Source of the DNA: Paraburkholderia tropica
GTDB lineage: Bacteria; Pseudomonadota; Gammaproteobacteria; Burkholderiales; Burkholderiaceae
Direction of reading: 5' to 3'
DNA length: 64,000 nucleotides
Assembly (NCBI RefSeq): GCF_900109265.1
Contig: NZ_FNZM01000001.1
Coordinates: 434,001 to 498,000, forward strand
Below are positions 8,222 to 16,773 of the stretch, piece after piece. Position 1 is the stretch's first letter. The number at the start of each line of letters is the position of its first letter. Both the position numbers and the translations under genes were made by a program. Below the pieces are notes generated by a model that worked only from the letters and a program-made list of their open reading frames with translations, made no database searches and was not told where the DNA came from.

Positions 8222-9226
8222 TTACGCAGCCCACTCCGAAATGACCGGCGTTTCGAGGCTCGGCGCCGACTCGCGCTCTTCGAGCGTGCGCAGCGTGCAG
8301 GCCTTGTCGAGCGAGCCGCGGCCGCTCAGCAGCGGGCAGCGGTCGAACACTTCGGCGATCCAGTCGACGAACACGCGCACCTTCGGCGACAGATGGCGGC
8401 TATGCGGATACACCGCCGAAATCGGCATCGGCAGCGGTTTGAAATCGGGCAGCACTTCCACGAGCTGGCCCGATTTCAGCAGCGGCAGCACCATGTAGCG
8501 CGGCGCCTGAATCAGCCCGAAACCTTCCACGCCGCAGGTCACGTACGCATCGGCGTCGTTCACCGACACCATGCTCTTGAGCTTGACCTCGACTTCCTTG
8601 TTGTCGACGAGGAAGGCCCAGTCGATCACGCGCCCCGTGCGGCTCGAAAAATAATTCACGGCGCGATGCTCCTGCAGATCGTCGAGCGTTCGCGGCATGC
8701 CGTGGCTTTCGAGGTACGAGGGCGCCGCGCACGACACGCCTTCGAACAGCCCGATGCGCCGCGCGACCAGCGACGAATCCTGCAACGCGCCCACGCGCAC
8801 CACGCAATCGACGCCTTCCTGTAGCAGATCGACGGGGCGATCGCTCAGGCCGAGCTGCAGATCGATGTCCGGATAACGCGTGTGGAATTCGCACAGCGAC
8901 GGAATCACGATCAGCCGCCCGATGGAGCCGGGCATGTCGATGCGCAATTTGCCGTGCGGCTTGCGATTGCGATCCTGGAACGTCTGTTCGGTTTCCTCGA
9001 CATCGGCGAGGATGCGCACGCAGCGCTCGTAATACGCGGCGCCGTCCGGCGTGAGCGAAAGGCGGCGCGTGGTGCGATGCATGAGACGCACGCCGAGAAA
9101 CGCTTCGAGATTCTGAATGATCGTCGTGACCGAGGCGCGCGGCATGTCGAGCGTTTCGGCTGCGCGCGTAAAGCTGTTCGTGTCGACGACGCGGGTGAAC
9201 ACCTGCATGGCCTGAAGGCGGTCCAT
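8222..9226 (-). CDS. bpeT: LysR-type regulator of the RND efflux operon
   Basis: A 334-aa LysR-family regulator. Residues ~1-60 form the winged helix-turn-helix ('MQVFTRVVDTNSFTRAAETLDMPRASVTTII...HRTTRRLSLTPDG') and the rest is the periplasmic-binding-protein-like effector domain. It is transcribed away from the lipase-like/RND operon, matching bpeT-llpE-bpeEF-oprC of B. pseudomallei and ceoR-llpE-ceoAB-opcM of B. cenocepacia, pumps known to be induced by salicylate and chloramphenicol in those species. The start at 9226 was preferred to the ATG at 9232 because CGGAGA sits directly against the latter but 6 nt from the former. The symbol rests on family and gene order only. Confidence 0.75.
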   Translation of the reverse strand: MDRLQAMQVFTRVVDTNSFTRAAETLDMPRASVTTIIQNLEAFLGVRLMHRTTRRLSLTPDGAAYYERCVRILADVEETEQTFQDRNRKPHGKLRIDMPGSIGRLIVIPSLCEFHTRYPDIDLQLGLSDRPVDLLQEGVDCVVRVGALQDSSLVARRIGLFEGVSCAAPSYLESHGMPRTLDDLQEHRAVNYFSSRTGRVIDWAFLVDNKEVEVKLKSMVSVNDADAYVTCGVEGFGLIQAPRYMVLPLLKSGQLVEVLPDFKPLPMPISAVYPHSRHLSPKVRVFVDWIAEVFDRCPLLSGRGSLDKACTLRTLEERESAPSLETPVISEWAA

Positions 9227-9316
9227 TGCCATTCTCCGAAAGTCATCGGACGCACGCCGCGCGGTGTTCGAAATAAACACTCGCGCGTAAAGAGGAGACA
9301 GATTGTTCAGGTGCGC

Positions 9317-9374
9317 CGAATTGTGTTGCCGGATTATAGGCATTTATTTAGAAGTCTGCCGAACCCACAATTCG
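9317..9374. promoter_or_regulatory. Widely spaced inverted repeat in the divergent promoter region
   Basis: CGAATTGTG (9317-9325) and CACAATTCG (9366-9374) are perfect 9-bp inverted copies separated by 40 bp between the LysR gene and llpE. They bracket a TTATAG sequence (9334-9339). This could be a two-site operator for the LysR regulator or another protein that loops the promoter. No experimental motif was compared. Confidence 0.45.
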
Positions 9375-9414
9375 CTCCATTCGAATCTACTCTCGCGCAT
9401 TGCGCCGTTTCGAC

Positions 9415-10425
9415 ATGGATGCCTTTAAACGTTCGACGCCGTGGATTTCAGCCGCCGCTCAAGTTGCTAACGCTGCTAACGCGTCGGCCGATGCACCTTA
9501 TGCGCCCGACGCGGCCAACGAGCCCGCCCAGCCGGCGCGCGTCGCGCCTGCCTCGCCCGTTGCGGGCAAGGCGCGCGGCCGGACGACCGCGATCGACGTC
9601 AGCGAAGTGACGATCGAAGGCCACGTGAAGGACATCGTGCTGCGTCTGTATCGTCCGCAGGGCGCGAACAATCTGCCCGTTCTGCTGTATTTCCACGGCG
9701 GCGGATTCGTGCGCGGCACGCTCGACGACGCCGACGTGCAAAGCCGCTTTTTCGCAGAACGCTTACCCGCGCTGGTGGTGTCGGTCGATTATTCGCTCGC
9801 GCCCGAATTCCCGTTTCCGGCCGCGCCCGAAGACGCCCATCGCGCGGCGCTGTGGGTGCTCACGCGCGCCCGCGCATTCGGCGGCAGCACGAAGCGCGTG
9901 ATCGCCGCCGGTCACGACGCGGGCGGCCAGATCGCCAACGTGCTCGCGTTTATCGGCCGCGATCGCGGCGACGTGAAGCTCGCGGCGCAGGCCTTGTTCG
10001 CGCCGATGCTCGACCCGAGCCTCACGCGTCTGGGCGACGAGCGCCGCCTCGGTTCCGACATCACCGCGAGCGAATGCGCGCAGTGCTATCGCGCTTATCT
10101 GCCCGACGCCACGCAGCGCATGCATCCGTACGCGGCGCCGCTCGAATCGTCGCGGCTCGGCGGTTTGCCGCCCACGCTGATCGTCACCGCGCAGAACGAC
10201 GTGCTGCATATCGAGGCGGAAAAGTACGCGAGCCGCCTGATCGACTCCGGCGTGCGCACACATGTGGTGCGTTATCCGAGCGTTTCGCACGCGCAGATCG
10301 GCGCGCACGAGGAAGCGCTCGCGGAAGCCGTGCGCTTTTTCAAATGCTGCTTCGAGGCCGACGCGAATCGCGATGCAAGCCGCGATGCAAGCCGTGACTC
10401 GCCGCGTTCGCCGCGCAATCCATAA
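9415..10425 (+). CDS. llpE: LlpE: lipase-like alpha/beta hydrolase, nucleophile Ser replaced by Asp
   Basis: A 336-aa protein of the hormone-sensitive-lipase branch of alpha/beta hydrolases. It keeps the oxyanion motif 'HGGGF' at His94, a candidate acidic residue Asp262 ('TAQND') and catalytic-type His292 ('SVSHAQ'). At the nucleophile elbow, where the family has GDSAGG, it reads 'GHDAGG', so residue 168 is Asp. It is therefore either catalytically dead or uses an Asp nucleophile. The first ~55 residues are an Ala/Pro-rich extension with no clear signal peptide. Its position between the LysR regulator and the RND genes matches llpE of the BpeEF-OprC/CeoAB-OpcM locus. The ATG at 9415 was preferred to an upstream TTG. 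Confidence 0.85.
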   Translation: MDAFKRSTPWISAAAQVANAANASADAPYAPDAANEPAQPARVAPASPVAGKARGRTTAIDVSEVTIEGHVKDIVLRLYRPQGANNLPVLLYFHGGGFVRGTLDDADVQSRFFAERLPALVVSVDYSLAPEFPFPAAPEDAHRAALWVLTRARAFGGSTKRVIAAGHDAGGQIANVLAFIGRDRGDVKLAAQALFAPMLDPSLTRLGDERRLGSDITASECAQCYRAYLPDATQRMHPYAAPLESSRLGGLPPTLIVTAQNDVLHIEAEKYASRLIDSGVRTHVVRYPSVSHAQIGAHEEALAEAVRFFKCCFEADANRDASRDASRDSPRSPRNP

Positions 10426-10458
10426 ACAACAACCACACACCCATCTGGAGCCCGCCAA

Positions 10459-11685
10459 ATGTCACTCTTTTCGCAATCCCCATCACGCATCGCGCTAGCG
10501 GTCGTGGCCGTGCTCGTCGTCGCGGGGCTCGGCACGCTCGGCGCGATGCGCTTCGATGCGCATCCGGCCGTGGCCGCCGAAGCGCCGCCCGCGCCGGAAG
10601 TCGATGTCGCCGCCGTCGCGCAGCGCACGATCACCGACTGGCAGTCTTACTCCGGCCGCCTGGCCGCGGTCGAAAAAGTCGATATCCGTCCGCAGGTATC
10701 CGGCACGATCGTTTCGGTGAACTTCCGTGACGGCGCGCTCGTGAAGAAGGGCGACACGCTGTTCGTGATCGATCCGCGTCCGTATCAGGCCGCCGTCGAT
10801 CAGGCCGCCGCGCAACTCGCCGCCGCGCAGGCGCGCACAGGTTACGCGCAGAGCGACTGGGAGCGCGCGCAACGCCTGATCGGCGACAATGCCATCGCCA
10901 AACGCGATTACGACGAGAAGCAGAACGCCGCGCGCGAAGCCAGCGCGAACCTGAAGGCCGCGCAGGCCGCGCTCGAAGCCGCGCAGATCAATCTCGGCTA
11001 TACGCGCATCGTCGCGCCGGTCGCGGGCCGCGTGTCGCGCGCGGAGATCACGGTCGGCAACGTGGTGAGCGCCGGCGCAAGCGCCGCGCCGCTCACGACG
11101 CTGGTGTCCGTGTCGCCGATCTACGCCGAATTCGACGCCGACGAGCAGACCTATCTCGACTACATCAGCCGCATGAAGGATGGCTCGAAGGTGCCGGTCG
11201 AACTGGGGCTTGCGAACGAAACCGGCTACTCGCGCTCGGGCACGATCGAGTCCGTCGATAACCGGCTCGATACCTCGTCGGGCACGATTCGCGTGCGTGC
11301 GCGTTTCGACAACGCCGATGGCGCGCTCGTGCCGGGCCTCTACGCGCGCATCAAGGTGAGCGGTTCCGCGCCGCATCCGGCGCTGCTCGTGGACGAAGCC
11401 GCCATCGGCACCGACCAGGACAAGAAGTACGTCTACGTGGTCGACGGCACGGGCAAGGTCGCCTATCGCACGGTGCAGATCGCCGGGCAGCAGGGCAATC
11501 TGCGCGTGATCGTCGATGGCCTGAAGGCGGGCGAGCATGTGGTGGTGAACGGCACGCAGCGCGTGCGTCCGGGCGAGGCGGTGCGCTCGCATATGGTGCC
11601 GATGAACGGCGATCCCGACGCCGACGCGGCTGCCGTCGCCACGCAACCGGCCACGAAAGACAGCAAGGACGCAAAGACTTCCTGA
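10459..11685 (+). CDS. bpeE: RND efflux periplasmic adaptor subunit
   Basis: A 408-aa membrane-fusion protein that bridges the inner-membrane pump and the outer-membrane channel. An N-terminal hydrophobic segment (~10-30) lacks a lipobox Cys, so it is probably membrane-anchored rather than lipidated like MexA. In order follow a split barrel-sandwich/lipoyl domain ('VEKVDIRPQVSGTIVSVNFRDGALVKKGDTLFVIDP' and 'LGYTRIVAPVAGRVSRAEITVGNVVSAG'), an alpha-helical hairpin (~110-165), a beta-barrel and a membrane-proximal domain. GGAG lies upstream of the ATG, 33 bp after llpE. Equivalent to BpeE/CeoA. Confidence 0.9.
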   Translation: MSLFSQSPSRIALAVVAVLVVAGLGTLGAMRFDAHPAVAAEAPPAPEVDVAAVAQRTITDWQSYSGRLAAVEKVDIRPQVSGTIVSVNFRDGALVKKGDTLFVIDPRPYQAAVDQAAAQLAAAQARTGYAQSDWERAQRLIGDNAIAKRDYDEKQNAAREASANLKAAQAALEAAQINLGYTRIVAPVAGRVSRAEITVGNVVSAGASAAPLTTLVSVSPIYAEFDADEQTYLDYISRMKDGSKVPVELGLANETGYSRSGTIESVDNRLDTSSGTIRVRARFDNADGALVPGLYARIKVSGSAPHPALLVDEAAIGTDQDKKYVYVVDGTGKVAYRTVQIAGQQGNLRVIVDGLKAGEHVVVNGTQRVRPGEAVRSHMVPMNGDPDADAAAVATQPATKDSKDAKTS

Positions 11686-11770
11686 CGCGCAGCGTCTCGC
11701 ACACGGCGCGTGTCGCCGTGTGTGTCAGCCTCGCAGTTAGTTAGTGATACGAATGAATTAAGAGCGACCC

Positions 11771-14700
11771 ATGAACATATCGAAATTCTTCATCGACCGG
11801 CCGATCTTCGCGGGCGTACTGTCCGTGCTGATCCTGCTGGCCGGGGTGATCGCACTGTTCCAGTTGCCGATCTCCGAATATCCCGAGGTCGTGCCGCCTT
11901 CGGTCGTCGTGCACGCGCAGTATCCGGGCGCGAATCCGAAAGTGATCGCCGAAGCCGTGGCCGCGCCGCTCGAAGAGCAGATCAACGGCGTCGAGAACAT
12001 GCTGTACATGCAGTCGCAAGCCAATAGCGACGGCAATCTCACGCTCACGGTCACGTTCCGTCTCGGCACCGATCCGGACAAGGCCACGCAGCTCGTGCAG
12101 AACCGCGTGAATCAGGCGCTGCCGCGTCTGCCCGAAGATGTGCAGCGTCTGGGCATCACGACCATCAAGAGCTCGCCGACGCTCACGATGGTGGTGCACC
12201 TGATCTCGCCGAACAATCAGTACGACATGACGTACCTGCGCAACTACGCGCTGCTCAACGTCAAGGATCGCCTCTCGAACATTCAGGGCGTGGGCGAAGT
12301 GCAGCTGTGGGGCGCGGGCGATTACGCCATGCGCGTCTGGCTCGATCCGCAGAAAGTGGCGCAGCGCAATCTCACCGCGCAGGACGTGGTCAACGCGATT
12401 CGCGAGCAGAACGTGCAGGTGGCGGCCGGCGTGATCGGCGCGTCGCCGAGCGTGCCCGGCACGCCGTTGCAGCTGAACGTGAACGCGCGCGGCCGTCTGC
12501 GTACGGAAAGCGAATTCGGCGACATCATCGTCAAGACCAATCCCGACGGCGGCGTGACGTATCTGCGTGACATCGCGCGTATCGAACTCGCGGCGTCGGA
12601 ATACGGCCTGCGTTCGCTGCTCGACAACAAGCCCGCCGTCGCGCTCGCGATCAACCAGGCGCCGGGTGCGAATTCGCTCGCGATTTCCGAACAGGTGCGC
12701 GCGGCGATGAAGGATCTCAAGCAGGACATGCCCGCGGGCGTGGACTACAAGATCGTCTATGACCCGACGCAGTTCGTGCGTTCGAGTATCGAAGCAGTGA
12801 TTCACACGCTGCTCGAAGCGATCGCGCTGGTCGTGATCGTGGTGATCGTGTTCCTGCAAACGTGGCGCGCGTCGATCATTCCGCTGATCGCCGTGCCGGT
12901 GTCGATCGTGGGGACGTTCTCGCTCCTGCTGGCGTTCGGTTTCTCGATCAACGCGCTGTCGCTGTTCGGGATGGTGCTCGCGATCGGCATCGTGGTGGAC
13001 GATGCGATCGTGGTGGTGGAGAACGTCGAGCGCAACATCGCAAGTGGATTATCCGCGCGCGACGCCACCTATAAAGCGATGCAGGAAGTGAGCGGGCCGA
13101 TTATCGCCATCGCGCTCACGCTGGTCGCGGTGTTTGTGCCGCTCGCGTTCATGAGCGGTCTCACGGGCCAGTTCTACAAGCAGTTCGCGATGACCATCGC
13201 CATTTCGACGGTGATCTCGGCGTTCAACTCGCTCACGCTGTCGCCTGCATTGTCGGCGCTGCTGCTGCGCGGCCACGATGCGAAGGAAGACTGGCTCACG
13301 CGCGGCATGAACCGCGTGCTCGGCGGCTTCTTCACGCGCTTCAACAAGGTGTTCCATCGCGGTTCGGAAAGCTATGGCCGCGGCGTGAACGGCGTGCTGC
13401 GCCGCAAGGGCGCGATGCTCGTGGTCTATGTGGTGCTGCTCGGCGCGACCGTGCTGATGAGCCGCGTCGTGCCGGGCGGCTTCGTGCCCGCGCAGGACAA
13501 GGAGTATCTGATCGCGTTCGCGCAGCTGCCGAACGGCGCATCGCTCGACCGCACGGAAAGTGTGATCCGCGAGATGAGCGCGATCGCGCTCAAGCAGCCT
13601 GGCGTGGAAAGCGCGGTGGCGTTCCCGGGTCTCTCGGTGAACGGCTTCACGAACAGTTCGAGCGCGGGCATCGTGTTCGTCACGCTCAAGCCGTTCAAGG
13701 AGCGCAAGGGCAAGGCGCTGGCCGCGGGTGCGATCGCGGGTGCGCTGAACCAGCAGTACGCGAGCATCAAGGACTCGTTTATCGCCGTGTTCCCGCCGCC
13801 GCCGGTGCTCGGTCTCGGTACGCTCGGCGGCTTCAAGATGCAGCTGGAAGATCACGGCGCGCTCGGTTACGAAGCACTCAATCGCGCGACGCAGGACTTC
13901 GTGAAGCGCGCGGCGCAGACGCCCGAACTCGGCCCGACCTTCACGAACTATCAGATCAACGTGCCGCAACTGAACGTCGATCTGGACCGCACGAAGGCGA
14001 AGCAGCTCGGCGTGCCGGTGACGGACGTGTTCGACACGATGCAGATCTATCTGGGCTCGCTGTATGTGAACGACTTCAACCGCTTCGGACGCGTGTATCA
14101 GGTGCGTGTGCAAGCCGATGCGCCGTTCCGCCAGAAGGCCGACGACATCCTGCAACTGAAGACGCGCAACGCCGCGGGCGACATGGTGCCGCTCTCGTCG
14201 CTCGTCACGGTGTCGCCGACGTATGGTCCGGAAATGGTGGTGCGTTACAACGGCTATACCGCCGCCGACATCAACGGCGGACCGGCGCCTGGTTACTCGT
14301 CGGGGCAGGCGCAGGCGGCAGCCGAACGAATCGCGGCCGAAGTGCTGCCGCGCGGCGTGAAGTTCGAATGGACCGACCTCACGTATCAGCAGGTGCTGGC
14401 CGGCAACGCGGGCATCTGGGTGTTCCCGATCAGCGTGCTGCTCGTGTTCCTCGTGCTGGCCGCGCTCTACGAGAGTTTGACGCTGCCGCTCGCGGTGATC
14501 CTGATCGTGCCGATGAGCGTGCTCTGCGCGCTGACCGGCGTGTGGCTCACGCAGGGCGACAACAACATCTTCACGCAGATCGGCTTGATGGTGCTGGTGG
14601 GGCTGGCGTCGAAGAACGCGATTCTGATCGTGGAATTCGCCCGCGAACTGGAGCACGACGGACACACGCCGCTGTCGGCGGCGATCGAAGCGAGCCGTCT

Positions 14701-14956
14701 GCGTCTGCGCCCGATTCTGATGACGTCGATCGCGTTCATCATGGGTGTGGTGCCGCTCGTGCTCTCCAGCGGCGCGGGTTCGGAAATGCGTCACGCGATG
14801 GGGATCGCGGTGTTCTTCGGCATGCTGGGCGTGACCGCATTCGGTCTGCTGCTCACGCCGGTGTTCTACGTGGTGCTGCGCACGCTCGCGGGCGGCAAGA
14901 TTCACGTCGCGCAGAAGGACAATGCGCACGCGCCGAAGCATACGGTGGACGCGTAA
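11771..14956 (+). CDS. bpeF: RND multidrug efflux transporter (HAE1 family)
   Basis: A 1061-aa proton-driven inner-membrane pump that moves drugs from the periplasm to the outer-membrane channel. The start 'MNISKFFIDRPIFAGVLSVLILLAG' and the 12-TM arrangement with two large periplasmic loops are typical. The proton relay is intact: 'GIVVDDAIVVVENVER' in TM4 and the Lys of 'GLASKNAILIVEFA' in TM10. Length matches AcrB/MexF. BpeF/CeoB substrates in related species include chloramphenicol, trimethoprim and fluoroquinolones; here this is inferred from family and context. The ribosome-binding site is weak. Confidence 0.93.
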   Translation: MNISKFFIDRPIFAGVLSVLILLAGVIALFQLPISEYPEVVPPSVVVHAQYPGANPKVIAEAVAAPLEEQINGVENMLYMQSQANSDGNLTLTVTFRLGTDPDKATQLVQNRVNQALPRLPEDVQRLGITTIKSSPTLTMVVHLISPNNQYDMTYLRNYALLNVKDRLSNIQGVGEVQLWGAGDYAMRVWLDPQKVAQRNLTAQDVVNAIREQNVQVAAGVIGASPSVPGTPLQLNVNARGRLRTESEFGDIIVKTNPDGGVTYLRDIARIELAASEYGLRSLLDNKPAVALAINQAPGANSLAISEQVRAAMKDLKQDMPAGVDYKIVYDPTQFVRSSIEAVIHTLLEAIALVVIVVIVFLQTWRASIIPLIAVPVSIVGTFSLLLAFGFSINALSLFGMVLAIGIVVDDAIVVVENVERNIASGLSARDATYKAMQEVSGPIIAIALTLVAVFVPLAFMSGLTGQFYKQFAMTIAISTVISAFNSLTLSPALSALLLRGHDAKEDWLTRGMNRVLGGFFTRFNKVFHRGSESYGRGVNGVLRRKGAMLVVYVVLLGATVLMSRVVPGGFVPAQDKEYLIAFAQLPNGASLDRTESVIREMSAIALKQPGVESAVAFPGLSVNGFTNSSSAGIVFVTLKPFKERKGKALAAGAIAGALNQQYASIKDSFIAVFPPPPVLGLGTLGGFKMQLEDHGALGYEALNRATQDFVKRAAQTPELGPTFTNYQINVPQLNVDLDRTKAKQLGVPVTDVFDTMQIYLGSLYVNDFNRFGRVYQVRVQADAPFRQKADDILQLKTRNAAGDMVPLSSLVTVSPTYGPEMVVRYNGYTAADINGGPAPGYSSGQAQAAAERIAAEVLPRGVKFEWTDLTYQQVLAGNAGIWVFPISVLLVFLVLAALYESLTLPLAVILIVPMSVLCALTGVWLTQGDNNIFTQIGLMVLVGLASKNAILIVEFARELEHDGHTPLSAAIEASRLRLRPILMTSIAFIMGVVPLVLSSGAGSEMRHAMGIAVFFGMLGVTAFGLLLTPVFYVVLRTLAGGKIHVAQKDNAHAPKHTVDA

Positions 14957-14971
14957 AGAAGGATGATCAAG

Positions 14972-16564
14972 ATGACTAACTATGCTTTCTCGCAGGAACA
15001 CCCGGCGCACGCGGGCGCGTTCTGGCGCCGCACGCGGCTCGCGCTGGGCGTGGCGCTGTTCGCCTGGCTCGCGGCGTGCTCGGTCGAGCCGACCTACAAG
15101 GTGCCCGATTCGGGCGTGCCGAACGCCTACAAGGAAGCGCCGCAACAGACGCAAGGCGCGCAATCCGCACAAGCCGCGAATCCGCACGACGTGGGTTCGT
15201 GGACGGCGGCCCAGCCCGCCGACGCCATGCATCGCGGGGAATGGTGGAAAGTGTTCGGCGACCCGACGCTCGACCAGCTCGAAGATCAGGCGCTGGCCGC
15301 GAATCAGGACCTGAAGGCGGCGGCCGCGCGCGTGCAGCAGGCGCGTGCGCTGACGCAGGCGGCGCGCGCTTCGTGGTTCCCGTCGTTCGACGCGGGCTTC
15401 GGTCCGACTTACGAGCGCGCTTCGCCCGCTTCGCAGTATCTGCCGCAGAACACGCCGGTGGCGACGCAAACGCTCTGGCGCGCGCAGGCCACGGCGAGCT
15501 ACGAAGCCGATCTGTTCGGCCGCGTCAGCTCGAACGTGAACGCGGCGCGCGCGGACGCGCAGCAAAGCGAGGCGCTGTTCCTCTCGGTGCAACTCGCGTT
15601 GCAGGCCGACGTCGCGCAGAACTACTTCCAGCTGCGCCAGTTCGATTCGGACGTCGATCTGTATCGGCGCACCGTGACGCTGCGCGCCGACGCGCTCAAG
15701 CTCGTCGAGCGCCGCTTCAAGGAAGGCGATATCAGCGAGCTCGACGTGGCGCAGGCGCGCAACGAACTCGCGAGCGCGCGTGCGGATGCGGTCGGCGTGG
15801 CGCGTCAGCGCGCGGCGTCCGAGCACAGTCTCGCGATTCTGCTCGGCAAGGCGCCCGCCGATTTCACGTTCCCCGAAACGCCGCTGCAAAGCGTGAACGT
15901 GAGCGTGCCGCCGGGCTTGCCGTCGACGCTGCTCGAACGCCGTCCGGATATCGCCGCCGCCGAGCGCGCGATGGCCGCCGCGAACGCGCGCGTCGGGCTC
16001 GCGAAGTCGGCGTTCTTTCCGAAGCTCGATATCACGGGCGCGTTCGGCTACGAATCCGCTTCACTTGGCGATCTGTTCATGTGGTCGAGCCGCGCGTTCC
16101 TGCTCGGGCCGCTCGCGGGCACGGCGCTCACGGTGCCGCTGTTCGACGGCGGCCGCCGCAAGGCCAATCTCGCCCAGGCGCGCGGCAAGTACGACGAGGA
16201 CGTCGCGCAGTATCGCCAGCAGGTGCTCGTGGCGTTCCGCGAGGTCGAGGACAATCTCTCTGATCTGCGTCTGCTCGACGACCAGATTCGCCAGCAGGAT
16301 GAGGCGGTGAACGCCTCCGAGCGCTCGGCGCATCTTTCGCGCACGCAGTACGAGGAAGGCGAGGTCAGCTATCTGAACGTGATCGACAGCGAGCGCACGG
16401 TGCTGGTGTCGCAGTTGCAGGCGAGCCATCTGCAGGGCTCGCAGGCGGTCGCGGCCGTCAACCTGATCCGCGCGCTCGGCGGCGGCTGGGGCGACGCGAA
16501 GCCGCAGACGCCCGCGCAACCCGACGGCACCGCGCCGCCGCCCGCGCCGCTCGCCGCGCGTTAA
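14972..16564 (+). CDS. oprC: Outer-membrane efflux lipoprotein (NodT/OprM family)
   Basis: A 530-aa outer-membrane channel of the TolC superfamily that completes the tripartite pump. The signal peptide ends in a lipobox, 'WLAAC', with Cys36 the lipidation site. Two repeated outer-membrane-efflux domains follow ('LAANQDLKAAAARVQQARALT...' and 'LLERRPDIAAAERAMAAANARVGLAKSAFFPKL'). The ATG at 14972 is preferred to that at 14963 because AAGGA is 8 nt before the former but touches the latter. It starts 16 nt after the pump gene. The C-terminal tail is Pro/Ala-rich. Equivalent to OpcM/OprC. Confidence 0.9.
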   Translation: MTNYAFSQEHPAHAGAFWRRTRLALGVALFAWLAACSVEPTYKVPDSGVPNAYKEAPQQTQGAQSAQAANPHDVGSWTAAQPADAMHRGEWWKVFGDPTLDQLEDQALAANQDLKAAAARVQQARALTQAARASWFPSFDAGFGPTYERASPASQYLPQNTPVATQTLWRAQATASYEADLFGRVSSNVNAARADAQQSEALFLSVQLALQADVAQNYFQLRQFDSDVDLYRRTVTLRADALKLVERRFKEGDISELDVAQARNELASARADAVGVARQRAASEHSLAILLGKAPADFTFPETPLQSVNVSVPPGLPSTLLERRPDIAAAERAMAAANARVGLAKSAFFPKLDITGAFGYESASLGDLFMWSSRAFLLGPLAGTALTVPLFDGGRRKANLAQARGKYDEDVAQYRQQVLVAFREVEDNLSDLRLLDDQIRQQDEAVNASERSAHLSRTQYEEGEVSYLNVIDSERTVLVSQLQASHLQGSQAVAAVNLIRALGGGWGDAKPQTPAQPDGTAPPPAPLAAR

Positions 16565-16602
16565 GCGACGCGCCAATTGCCGCACCTTCGGTGCAGGCGC
16601 TT

Positions 16603-16645
16603 CGCGGCTGGCCCGTATGCACGTGCATATCGCCAGCCGCGATTT
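16603..16645 (+). terminator. Stem-loop after the efflux operon
   Basis: CGCGGCTGGC (16603-16612) pairs with GCCAGCCGCG (16632-16641), followed by ATTTCATTT. The loop holds a perfect 12-bp palindrome ATGCACGTGCAT (16617-16628), unusual for a simple terminator. The T tract is short, so termination is probable but not certain. Confidence 0.55.
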
Positions 16646-16773
16646 CATTTGCGTAAACGGTTCGTAGACCGTGCCGGCGCCTGCCACTATCATCGTTTGA
16701 TTGAAGCTGGAGCGGACGCGCGCCGTCCGCCGGTTAGCTCGTTCGCGAGCGTCACTCATTCGGGAACCCAGGC

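Noticed and set aside
13049-15889. 946-codon open frame antisense to the RND pump and channel genes
   Set aside because: Its product is Arg/His-rich without any domain and mirrors the codons of bpeF and oprC. Long antisense frames are expected in high-GC coding DNA.
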